From: Sphingomonas sanxanigenens DSM 19645 = NX02
GTDB taxonomy: Bacteria > Pseudomonadota > Alphaproteobacteria > Sphingomonadales > Sphingomonadaceae
Length of the DNA stretch: 64,000 nucleotides
Reading direction: 5' to 3'
Assembly (NCBI RefSeq): GCF_000512205.2
Contig: NZ_CP006644.1
Location: 372,001 to 436,000 of the forward strand
Positions within the stretch are counted from its first letter, which is position 1; every line of letters starts with the position of its first letter. The notes beneath the pieces were generated by a model. That model searched no databases. It had not been told where the DNA came from and saw only the letters and a list, made by a program, of their open reading frames with translations. Position numbers and translations under genes: made by a program. Below, piece by piece: positions 54,153 to 61,610 of this stretch.

Positions 54153-54684
54153 GAGACCCCAGCGCCATCAAGTCCGTCGTTCGATTGATGTTGGGAAGTT
54201 GCTCTCCCTCTAGCAGTCTGGCGGAGTCAGCGGCGATCAAGCCGGTCCATTCCCGCATGGAGCCGCGAATGTTGCCGGCTAAATGACGATCGAGCGTCGC
54301 AGCGAGCGCGCTCGGCCAAATTCCGATCACAGGATGCTCCTGAAGATAGGTCGGTTCATCGCACGCTTTCAAGCGCCGCAAAAGGCTGTCCGGCAGGGTC
54401 GGGACATCGCATGGGACGCTCAAAACCCGATCGAGGCCGTGACACGTAGCGTAAGCCATGGCAGCATTAAGCCCACCCAGAGGACCGCGGCCCGGTTCGG
54501 GAATATCGGGTGCCGTTATCTCCTCGTTCCATTCCCGGCCGCATATGAGTATCGTATCGACGTGCGGCCGGAGCGTGCCAATCACATGGTCGATCAATGA
54601 ATGGTTTTTCCACGCCGCCAAAGCCTTGTCGCTGCCAAACCGCCGTGATTGACCACCCGCCAGCACGGCTCCCAGCAGGGTCAT
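54145..54684 (-). CDS. mobA: Molybdenum cofactor guanylyltransferase
   Basis: A 179-residue nucleotidyltransferase that makes the bis-MGD cofactor from Mo-molybdopterin and GTP. The N-terminal GTP-binding loop LAGGQSRRFGSDKALAAW and VLSVPCDVPTLP are the MobA signatures, and PIFGLNAAM-like GPLGGLNAAM follows. The start ATG overlaps the fdhD stop (ATGA). A bis-MGD enzyme is needed for the FdhF-like protein of this region. Confidence 0.93.
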   Translation of the reverse strand: MTLLGAVLAGGQSRRFGSDKALAAWKNHSLIDHVIGTLRPHVDTILICGREWNEEITAPDIPEPGRGPLGGLNAAMAYATCHGLDRVLSVPCDVPTLPDSLLRRLKACDEPTYLQEHPVIGIWPSALAATLDRHLAGNIRGSMREWTGLIAADSARLLEGEQLPNINRTTDLMALGSHG

Positions 54685-55514
54685 CGGGCAAGAAGCGCCG
54701 CGTCCGGGCGGACCAGTGAAATCAGCGGTAGCCCAGCCTCGGCGGCTCGAGCAATGGCAAGGTCCGTCGGCGCAGAGATGGTGGCCAGTAACGGACAATT
54801 GGCAAGTGCCGCCTTTTCCACCAACTCATAGGAACAGCGCGAACTGAGCAGTGCGAATCCTCCGGACCAATCCATCTGCCTGCGCGCCATGGCGCCGATG
54901 AGTTTGTCGAACGCATTGTGCCGACCGACGTCTTCGCACACCAACCTGATCGTGCCTTCATGATCGCAAAGTGCGGCCGCGTGGACCGCCCCGGTGAGAT
55001 GGTTCAACGGCTGGAGATCGCGCAAGCTGGCGATAGCGGTGAAAACCGCCCGGTGCGAACCGGCGAAGCTGTTATGAACTTTCGGCAACGGACGCATTGC
55101 TTGCTCGAGATTTTCAATCCCGCACAAACCACACGAGCTTTCCGATGCACGGTGCCTGACACGATCATGCACGCGGCTTGCCAAATGCGCGGACAAGGTG
55201 ACGCGTATGATCCATCCGATGGCGCTGTGATAGACATAGATGTCGATGATGTCCCTAGCATTGTCCGCCAATCGCTCGCTAAGGGCAAAACCGGTGGCGA
55301 GCTCTTCGAGTTCGGCCGGTGTCGCCATCAAAACTGCGTAGCCGATGCCGTTGACTTCAATGGCAACGGGGCTCTCCACAGCGATAGGGCGATCGCTCGG
55401 GGCGCCTTCGTCCGACGGGAACAACCGCTCGAACCTCTGACAGATCGAAACGGAACTGGAGAGGTCGTCCCCCACGTCAGGAACATAAGGTAATGATGGC
55501 AGTCGGTCCCTCAT
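54681..55514 (-). CDS. fdhD: FdhD sulfur-carrier/maturation protein
   Basis: A 277-residue protein that transfers sulfur from IscS to the molybdenum cofactor of formate dehydrogenase. The cysteine pair is in ESSCGLCGIENLEQAM (Cys128 and Cys131). The fold blocks AVFTAIASLRDLQP..TGAVHAAALCD and CEDVGRHNAFDKLIGAM are typical. The start at 55514 is not backed by a strong ribosome site. It begins a downstream unit with mobA and moeA; the preceding small membrane gene ends about 110 bp upstream, so fdhD may have its own promoter. Confidence 0.93.
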   Translation of the reverse strand: MRDRLPSLPYVPDVGDDLSSSVSICQRFERLFPSDEGAPSDRPIAVESPVAIEVNGIGYAVLMATPAELEELATGFALSERLADNARDIIDIYVYHSAIGWIIRVTLSAHLASRVHDRVRHRASESSCGLCGIENLEQAMRPLPKVHNSFAGSHRAVFTAIASLRDLQPLNHLTGAVHAAALCDHEGTIRLVCEDVGRHNAFDKLIGAMARRQMDWSGGFALLSSRCSYELVEKAALANCPLLATISAPTDLAIARAAEAGLPLISLVRPDAALLAR

Positions 55515-55626
55515 TCCAGGGATGCGCCTCTGCTTGTAGAGGAACGACGACGAATATTCTTTTTCCGTACATAAAATGGCCGCCCCAAATAAAGCGCGAA
55601 TGGTTGCATTCGTTCCAGAGGGTTGG

Positions 55627-55938
55627 TCACAGGCAGGCGGATACCAAAGCAATGGGTGCACCGGTGATGATTGTGCCGGCGAAACCAGCATATGCCGACG
55701 CGACAGCCAGGCGCCTTTCGAAACCAACCAGCGCTTTCCAGGTCCACCAGATCGTCCCGATGCCGGCGCCCAGGGCCAGGAACCAGACTGTTCCCAGCAC
55801 CCAAATGAACAGGTTCGCTTTGCCTGGCCACATGCTGTTCCAGCCACTGGCGCATCCCAGACCGTGGAGGGCATAGAGAAGCGAAAACCCCGCCGCCCAG
55901 ACGATCAGTCCGGCGCTGGCCCGTGCCAGAAGCTTCAC
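55627..55938 (-). CDS. Small membrane protein coupled to cytochrome oxidase subunit I-III
   Basis: A 103-residue protein with about three hydrophobic segments (ASAGLIVWAAGFSLLYALHGLG, NLFIWVLGTVWFLALGAGIGTIWW, YAGFAGTIITGAPIALVSAC). GTG start overlapping the stop of the oxidase gene (GTGA) shows tight coupling. Its position after subunits II and I-III is where some alphaproteobacterial oxidases carry a small helper or subunit IV. Family not recognised. Confidence 0.6.
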   Translation of the reverse strand: MKLLARASAGLIVWAAGFSLLYALHGLGCASGWNSMWPGKANLFIWVLGTVWFLALGAGIGTIWWTWKALVGFERRLAVASAYAGFAGTIITGAPIALVSACL

Positions 55939-58427
55939 TGCGCCACTCCCGGGCCAAAGAGGCAGGCAAGTACGACCAGCGTCGCCATACCGGCAAAATC
56001 GCCAAACAGCCGCGCTAGCGACAGTTCCAGCACCCGAGCGGGAGAGACGTATCGAGCGGCGATCCGCGCGCGGCCGAACGCGGCGCACAGACCGGCGAGA
56101 GCGGCATGGAGCGCGCCATAGGCCAGCAACACCCAGGTAATTGCCGCATAGGCATGGCTGGCAGGAGTCGGCAGCGACGTGATCCCGATCGCGATCATTC
56201 CCACGAGCGCGGGTATCTGAGCAATCGCTGCAAGCAAAGCCGCCCCGGAAGCCGAAGACAGTTCATCCGTACTCGCCTTACGTTCTGCTCTGCGTGCCAG
56301 CAGCAGGCCAGCCATGGCCGCGAGTGCCGTCACGATCCCGATAGCGTGCCCATCGTTGATAATCTGCGGCGGCGGCCAGCCTGGGGCGACGACCCAGAGA
56401 AAAGCGTAGCCAAAGAGCAGTGATGCCAACAGAACCCCATCGGCGACCAGAAGGAAGATACTGCCCCACCAGCCCGGCGCTCCGGCCGCCTCGCGGTGGA
56501 TCGGCGCGGTCTTTCCGCATCCGATCGAGACCACGCCGACATCCTCGCGCGCGCCCAGCTTCCATGCCCAGCACCAGCCCAGAGCGACGACCCCGGCAAA
56601 AGGTACGAGCGTGAGCCAGTAATATCCAAACAGCACGGACAGGAAAAAGCCGCCCGTCACGGCTGCGGTAACGATGGGAAGGCGGGTGTTGCCCGGCAGA
56701 ATCACGACATGGTCGATCGCCCCGCTAACAGAGTCGACCGCCATGGTCTCACGCCAGCCGTGCCGCGCCTCGGCCAGATAGCCCTCTCCGCGCGCCAGAT
56801 GAAGCGCGAGCCCCGGATCGATGACGAGCGGCTCGCGGTCGGTGACGTGCGGTTGACTGGCGATGTTATAGGTCGGTGCCGGGATAGGCATTGCCCATTC
56901 CAGCGTGCCGGCGCGCCATGGATTGCGCCGGGAGCGGCGGGAGAGGAAAATCTGCAAGCCGACGTCCAGCGCAAACAGCGCGAAACCGAAAGCCATGATG
57001 AAGCTGCCGACCGACGACAGCAGGTTGAGCGCGGTCCAGCCCATCTCCGCCGGATAGGTATAGATGCGGCGCGGCATGCCGAGCAGCCCGGTCAGGTGCA
57101 TCATGAAGAACGTCAGATTGAAACCGATCAGGATCAGCCAGAATGCGGCCTCGCCGAGGCGCGGGACGCGCGACCGGCCGGTGAAATGTGGCAGCCAGTA
57201 ATAGGCGCCCGCCAGCATCGGAAAAATGAACCCGCCCACCAGGACATAATGCAGATGCGCGACGACGAAATGGCTGTCATGGGCCTGCGCATCGAAGGGG
57301 ACCATCGCCAGCATCACGCCGGTCAGCCCACCGAGCACGAACACGAGGAAGAAGCCGACGAGGTAGAGCATCGGCAGCTTGAGTTCCGGCCGGCCGTTCC
57401 ACAACGTCCCGATCCAGGCGAAGATCTGCAACGCGGTCGGCACCGCAACCAGCGCGGAGGCGGCCGAGAAAAATCCCAGCGCCAAGTGCGGAATGCCGGT
57501 GGTGAACATGTGATGCACCCACAGCCCGAAGCTGAGAAACGCGAGCGCCAGCAGCGCGGCGACGATCCAGCCATAGCCAAGGATGCCGGTGCGGGCCATG
57601 ACGGGGAGCACGGTGGAAACCACCCCGGCGGCCGGCAGAAAGATGATGTACACCTCTGGATGTCCGAACAGCCAGAAGAGATGCTGCCACAAGAGCGGGC
57701 TTCCCCCCCGGGATGGATCGAAGAACGGCCAGCCGAACGCCCGCTCCACCTCCAGCAGGATCGATCCCAGGATCAGCGGCGGAAAGGCGACGATCATCAT
57801 CAGCGCGGTGATGAGCAGATACCAGGCGAACAGCGGCATCGTGTCCAGCCGCATGCCCGGCGCGCGGATTTTGAGGATCGAGACGCTGATCTCGATCGCC
57901 GCGGCTATGGCCGAAATCTCTACGAAGGTGATGCCGAGCAGCCAGACATCGGCGTTGATCCCGGGTGTATAGGCTTTCGACGACAGCGGCGTGTACATGA
58001 ACCAGCCGCCGTCAGGTGCCACACCGAGCGCCAGCGCCGCGATCAGGATCGTGCCGCCGAACAGATAGCACCACCAGCCATAGGCGGAGAGCCGGGGAAA
58101 TGCCATGTCGCGGCTGCCGAGCATCTTGGGTAGCAGATAGAGCGCCAGCCCCTCGAACATGGGGATCGCAAACAGGAACATCATGATGCTGCCGTGCATC
58201 GTGAAAAGCTGATTGTAGACAGCAGGACCGACAAAGGCGCTGTCCGGCGTGGCCAGCTGCGCCCGGATCAGCATCGCGAGCACGCCGCCGATCGCGAAGA
58301 AGGCAAAGGCAGCCAGGATGAAGCGCTTGCCGATGTCCGAATGGTTGACCGATACCAGCGTCCCGCGCCAACCCTTGGGCGCGCGCCAGATCGCGGTAAG
58401 CGCCAGATGACGACGCAGCGCGGTCAT
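55935..58427 (-). CDS. ctaD: Cytochrome c oxidase subunit I fused to subunit III
   Basis: An 830-residue membrane protein. Residues about 1-530 are a haem-copper subunit I: FTMHGSIMMFLFAIPMFEGLALYLLP (haem a ligand), LFGHPEVYIIFLPAAG (CuB His and the cross-linked Tyr, with channel Glu), LWVHHMFTTGIP (CuB His pair) and HDSHFVVAHLHYVLVGG (haem a3 and a ligands). Residues about 600-830 hold a subunit III-like helical bundle (GWWGSIFLLVADGVLLASLLFGYAFLW). The fused COX I-III layout is known in some bacteria. Its ATG overlaps the stop of subunit II. It would reduce oxygen to water while pumping protons, supplied with electrons from a cytochrome c. Confidence 0.92.
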   Translation of the reverse strand: MTALRRHLALTAIWRAPKGWRGTLVSVNHSDIGKRFILAAFAFFAIGGVLAMLIRAQLATPDSAFVGPAVYNQLFTMHGSIMMFLFAIPMFEGLALYLLPKMLGSRDMAFPRLSAYGWWCYLFGGTILIAALALGVAPDGGWFMYTPLSSKAYTPGINADVWLLGITFVEISAIAAAIEISVSILKIRAPGMRLDTMPLFAWYLLITALMMIVAFPPLILGSILLEVERAFGWPFFDPSRGGSPLLWQHLFWLFGHPEVYIIFLPAAGVVSTVLPVMARTGILGYGWIVAALLALAFLSFGLWVHHMFTTGIPHLALGFFSAASALVAVPTALQIFAWIGTLWNGRPELKLPMLYLVGFFLVFVLGGLTGVMLAMVPFDAQAHDSHFVVAHLHYVLVGGFIFPMLAGAYYWLPHFTGRSRVPRLGEAAFWLILIGFNLTFFMMHLTGLLGMPRRIYTYPAEMGWTALNLLSSVGSFIMAFGFALFALDVGLQIFLSRRSRRNPWRAGTLEWAMPIPAPTYNIASQPHVTDREPLVIDPGLALHLARGEGYLAEARHGWRETMAVDSVSGAIDHVVILPGNTRLPIVTAAVTGGFFLSVLFGYYWLTLVPFAGVVALGWCWAWKLGAREDVGVVSIGCGKTAPIHREAAGAPGWWGSIFLLVADGVLLASLLFGYAFLWVVAPGWPPPQIINDGHAIGIVTALAAMAGLLLARRAERKASTDELSSASGAALLAAIAQIPALVGMIAIGITSLPTPASHAYAAITWVLLAYGALHAALAGLCAAFGRARIAARYVSPARVLELSLARLFGDFAGMATLVVLACLFGPGVAQ

Positions 58428-59095
58428 TGGCCAGCGCCTTGCCGGAAAGCTGCCCAGCCTGCGGCGTCATGCGCGATGACGCGGAAGCGGTGACTCGCGT
58501 GATCGAGTCCGCAGAACTCGGCGCATTGTCCCTCATACAGTCCCGGCCTGTCGGCCACGATCCGCAGCACGTTCACCTGGCCGGGGATGGCATCCATCTT
58601 GCCACCGAGGCGTGGCACCCAGAAGCTGTGGATCACGTCGGCAGAGACCAGATGGACATCTACGGGCCGGCCGACGGGAATGTGGAGCGTCCCGCGTGTG
58701 AGGATCGGCGTGCTCGCGCCGGGTTGGCGGAATGTCCATTGCCATTGCTGTCCCGTCGCATGGACGACGACGAGGTCGGGTGCGGCACGGGGCAAAGAGC
58801 GGTTGCCGAGCACGAGCGCATAACCGAGAAGCGCCGCAAGGACGGCGCCGGGCATGGCCACCCCCAGCCAGCCAAGCCAGATCGCGTCACCGCCCTTCCC
58901 GCCAGGCCCGCGCCGGCGGAACGACAGCGCCAACAGCGCCAACACCAGGATCGTGAGGGCGGCAGCACCCGCCAGCATCACCCACCACAAGGTGGCGACA
59001 CCGGATGCGCCCGGCCCGTGCGCATCGAGCGTGGACATTGGCGAAGCGCAGCCGCCCACGATCAGGGCTGGCCCTATCCGGCAAAGCCGGTGCAT
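58424..59095 (-). CDS. ctaC: Cytochrome c oxidase subunit II (lipoprotein)
   Basis: A 223-residue periplasmic CuA subunit. A short N-terminal signal ends in a lipobox (VGGC, Cys16), then two hydrophobic segments (WWVMLAGAAALTILVLALLAL and WLGWLGVAMPGAVLAALLGYALVL). The cupredoxin domain has VVHATGQQWQWTF and the CuA ligands in QCAEFCGLDHASHRF (Cys191, Cys195, His199 or His202). The lipidation and short length are common in the compact ba3/aa3-like oxidases that lack a cytochrome c fusion. I take ATG at 59095; the longer frame upstream is unrelated. Translationally coupled to subunit I-III. Confidence 0.92.
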   Translation of the reverse strand: MHRLCRIGPALIVGGCASPMSTLDAHGPGASGVATLWWVMLAGAAALTILVLALLALSFRRRGPGGKGGDAIWLGWLGVAMPGAVLAALLGYALVLGNRSLPRAAPDLVVVHATGQQWQWTFRQPGASTPILTRGTLHIPVGRPVDVHLVSADVIHSFWVPRLGGKMDAIPGQVNVLRIVADRPGLYEGQCAEFCGLDHASHRFRVIAHDAAGWAAFRQGAGQ

Positions 59096-59104
59096 GATGC
59101 GCCA

Positions 59105-59644
59105 ATGGTCTTGAACAACGATGATGCCGCCGATCCCCTTGAAACGGATGGCCCACTTGTCGATCCGATCGCGGATCAGCCGCATTTCCATCGCACCGAA
59201 TCGAAGATCGCGGTGGCCGGACACCCGATCCACGCCATGCTCGTGGCCTTTCCCGTGGCGCTGGCGATTAGCACCCTCGGGGCCGACGGCTTCTACTGGT
59301 GGACCGGCGACCTGTTCTGGGCGCGGGCGGCGCTGTGGGCTGGCGGCATGGCCTTTCTGCTCGGCGTACTTGCCGGGATATCCGGTACCGTAGAGTTGCT
59401 GCTCGTCTCCGGTATCCGCGCGCGGGCTGCAAGCTGGACCCATTTCGTCATCGCCGTCATGCTGCTCTCCGTGCTTGGGGCGAATTGGGGCTATCGCCTG
59501 ACGACTGGCTTTGAGGAAGCGGTGCTGCCCTGGGGGCTGCTGCTGTCGGCCTTTGCGGCAGCCTTCACCGCGATCACCGGTTGGCATGGCGGCAAGCTGG
59601 TGTTCGACTATCAATTAGGCACCTCGTCCACCGGCAAGGGCTGA
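59105..59644 (+). CDS. DUF2231 membrane protein
   Basis: A 179-residue protein with the DUF2231 opening IAVAGHPIHAMLVAFPVALAI, and four hydrophobic helices. The GHPxH motif could coordinate haem or metal. It is the only plus-strand gene within a block of minus-strand oxidase genes, starting only ten bases from the ctaC start and ending inside the end of the CopD-like gene (34-bp convergent overlap). Function unknown; family members are usually predicted membrane proteins near cytochrome or redox genes. Confidence 0.85.
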   Translation: MVLNNDDAADPLETDGPLVDPIADQPHFHRTESKIAVAGHPIHAMLVAFPVALAISTLGADGFYWWTGDLFWARAALWAGGMAFLLGVLAGISGTVELLLVSGIRARAASWTHFVIAVMLLSVLGANWGYRLTTGFEEAVLPWGLLLSAFAAAFTAITGWHGGKLVFDYQLGTSSTGKG

Positions 59645-60108
59645 TCCTGCGGCTGGAGAAGCCATTCGGGAACTAGCTGCTCGTCAATCAGCGGTTTGCC
59701 CAGTACCAGCAACAGAATGACGATCGCCGATAGCGCCGCTGCGATAAGGGGGGTGAACGGCCAACCGCGTGGCGGATCATAGCTGCCCTGGCGTTCCCCG
59801 GCGAGCAGGGTGACGTGCCCGATCCACGCATGAAGCAGGACGAGCGCTCCCACGCCGACCAGCTTCGCGAACATCCACGGCACGAATACGCCGCGCATGA
59901 AGAGAAGCGCAGTGCCCGCCGCGATCGCGAAGACGGCCGCCGGCGTTACAAGTCCGATATAGGCATGGTGCGTCAGTATCCGCAGCCGACCATATTCCTC
60001 CTGATCGTGACTGGCATCATGGCGTGCCAGCAGCAGCGGTAGACCCACTAGCCCCGCGGACCAGATGCACAGGGCCGCAAGGTGCAGGAATTTTACCGCG
60101 GTAATCAT
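59611..60108 (-). CDS. CopD/HemJ-like membrane protein
   Basis: A 165-residue inner-membrane protein with about four helices. The opening MITAVKFLHLAALCIWSAGLVGLPLLL carries a His near the start of the first helix, as in CopD-related and HemJ-like (UPF0093) proteins. The start overlaps the ctaG stop (ATGA). The location between ctaG and ctaC suggests copper delivery or haem-related assembly of the oxidase. Its tail overlaps the tail of the convergent DUF2231 gene. Confidence 0.7.
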   Translation of the reverse strand: MITAVKFLHLAALCIWSAGLVGLPLLLARHDASHDQEEYGRLRILTHHAYIGLVTPAAVFAIAAGTALLFMRGVFVPWMFAKLVGVGALVLLHAWIGHVTLLAGERQGSYDPPRGWPFTPLIAAALSAIVILLLVLGKPLIDEQLVPEWLLQPQDQPLPVDEVPN

Positions 60109-60806
60109 GACGTCGCTGCGATGGAGGCCCAGCCGCGCTTGGCTATGATCGCCAGAACGAGCGCATAGGGGATGACGCCGGGCACCCACATGATGAGACC
60201 GGCCAGTTGCTGGTCGGTCAGCGGTGACATGCCCCACGCCAGCGTCGTTCCGGCATGGGTAGCGTAAAGCGCGGTCGGCGCGAAAGTGAGCAGTGCGCCC
60301 AGCATTCCCATCTGGGCCATCGCAGTGATCGTCATGAGACTGGAGGAAACGGACGGAGCCGCGAACAGACAGCGCCAGAACCAGATGGCGGAGACAAGCA
60401 GGCTCAACTGCATGACCCAGTAGACCAATGTGTCCATCAACGCCCGATCGTACAGAGCCGGGAGGTGCCACAGCCACAACAAGGCGGTAGCCGAAACGAA
60501 TGCGCAACCCAGCGCGCCGGATCGGCGGGCAGGAAAGGCCAGCGCGATAAGAGGAGCGGCCACCGCGACGATCAGGATATGATGCAGTGCCCGGGCTGAG
60601 AATAGCGCCACGCTTATGGCGCACAATGGCGACACGAACACTATCGCCAAAACGGCCACGCCGGCCAGTGCGGGCCTAGGCCGGGCTGTGCGTCCGATCA
60701 GTACGATTGCCATCGCCAGGCCGGCGAGCAGCACCGGGTCCGTGTTCCAGGCATTCATCGCTTCGGCGGGAAGGGGCGCAGGGCCGCAATAGCTGGTCAC
60801 TTGCAT
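60105..60806 (-). CDS. ctaG: Cytochrome c oxidase assembly factor CtaG (caa3 type)
   Basis: A 233-residue membrane protein with about six or seven helices of the caa3_CtaG family, needed in other bacteria for CuB insertion and oxidase assembly. The motif HHILIVAVAAPLIAL and WLWHLPALYDRAL carry conserved histidines; TLAWGMSPLTDQQLAGLIMWVPG is the C-terminal signature. It is followed by the CopD-like gene with an ATGA overlap. It lies 16 bp downstream of the formate-channel gene, linking the oxidase to the formate genes in one transcript. Confidence 0.88.
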   Translation of the reverse strand: MQVTSYCGPAPLPAEAMNAWNTDPVLLAGLAMAIVLIGRTARPRPALAGVAVLAIVFVSPLCAISVALFSARALHHILIVAVAAPLIALAFPARRSGALGCAFVSATALLWLWHLPALYDRALMDTLVYWVMQLSLLVSAIWFWRCLFAAPSVSSSLMTITAMAQMGMLGALLTFAPTALYATHAGTTLAWGMSPLTDQQLAGLIMWVPGVIPYALVLAIIAKRGWASIAATS

Positions 60807-60822
60807 GCCCCCATCGCTTGAA

Positions 60823-61608
60823 TCACCCGGCTTCGCTCAGAGCGTCATGACCATAGGCGAGCCCAAGAGCCAGTATGGCGCCACCCACGATATTTCCCGC
60901 CGTGCTGATGGCCAGATTGGCCACACCACCCGCAATGGCGACTGCGGACCCTGCTTCGGCAAGCCAGCCGAGGGGGAGGATCGACATATTGGCGACCGAA
61001 TGCTCAAGCCCGGCCGCGACAAAGACCGTCACCGGGCCGACGATCGCGAGGATCTTGGCCGGAATCGTCTGCGCGCCCATCGCCATCCATACCGCCAGGC
61101 AAACGAGGATGTTGGCGAGGATGGCTGACGAGAATACGCTGGCCGCTGGCTTCGCTAGCTTGGATTGAACAAGTGCGATCGCAGCATCGCCCACGCCATC
61201 TGTCAGCCCTCCTGCAGCGGCAAATAGCAGTGCGATCATACCACTGCCTATCAGATTACCGGTCCAGACGACTGCCCACGCCTTGGCGAGCCGGCCGAAT
61301 CCAAGATCACCGGTAATGGCCGGAAGCACCTGCATGGTGTTGCCGGTAAACAGCTCTGCTCCAACGATCATGACCATGATCAGGCCAACGGAAAACGCCG
61401 CCCCTGAAGCAATGTTCACCAAACCGGTATCAGCCATGGCCGCTTGCGATACGAGCGCGGCGATTGAACCCATCGCGATGAACGCACCAGCGAAGATAGC
61501 GAGGATCATCAGGCGCGAAACGGCCTGCTGAGCCTTGGTCGCCAGGGTGGAGGACGCCGCCTGAGCGATCGCCTTGCCGACAGGATCTTCGAAGGATTGC
61601 TCCGCCAA
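60823..61608 (-). CDS. focA: Formate/nitrite transporter (FNT family)
   Basis: A 261-residue pentameric channel of the FNT family with six helices. Signatures include FIAMGSIAALV, ELFTGNTMQV (the family's F-T-G-N), WTGNLIGSGMIALLFA and ANILVCLAVWMAMGAQTIPAKIL. The position just after a formate dehydrogenase-like gene points to formate rather than nitrite. The start is TTG two bases after the fdhF stop with GGTGG upstream; this makes it coupled to the enzyme gene. Confidence 0.9.
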   Translation of the reverse strand: MAEQSFEDPVGKAIAQAASSTLATKAQQAVSRLMILAIFAGAFIAMGSIAALVSQAAMADTGLVNIASGAAFSVGLIMVMIVGAELFTGNTMQVLPAITGDLGFGRLAKAWAVVWTGNLIGSGMIALLFAAAGGLTDGVGDAAIALVQSKLAKPAASVFSSAILANILVCLAVWMAMGAQTIPAKILAIVGPVTVFVAAGLEHSVANMSILPLGWLAEAGSAVAIAGGVANLAISTAGNIVGGAILALGLAYGHDALSEAG

Positions 61609-61610
61609 GT

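Noticed and set aside
56496-58133. A 545-residue plus-strand frame opposite the cytochrome oxidase gene
   Set aside because: It is highly charged low-complexity sequence antisense to a well-supported membrane protein. No ribosome site or family signature was seen.
58424-59614. Extended 396-residue frame for COX subunit II
   Set aside because: The upstream 173 codons overlap the DUF2231 gene on the other strand and are low complexity; the signal peptide and lipobox begin at 59095.
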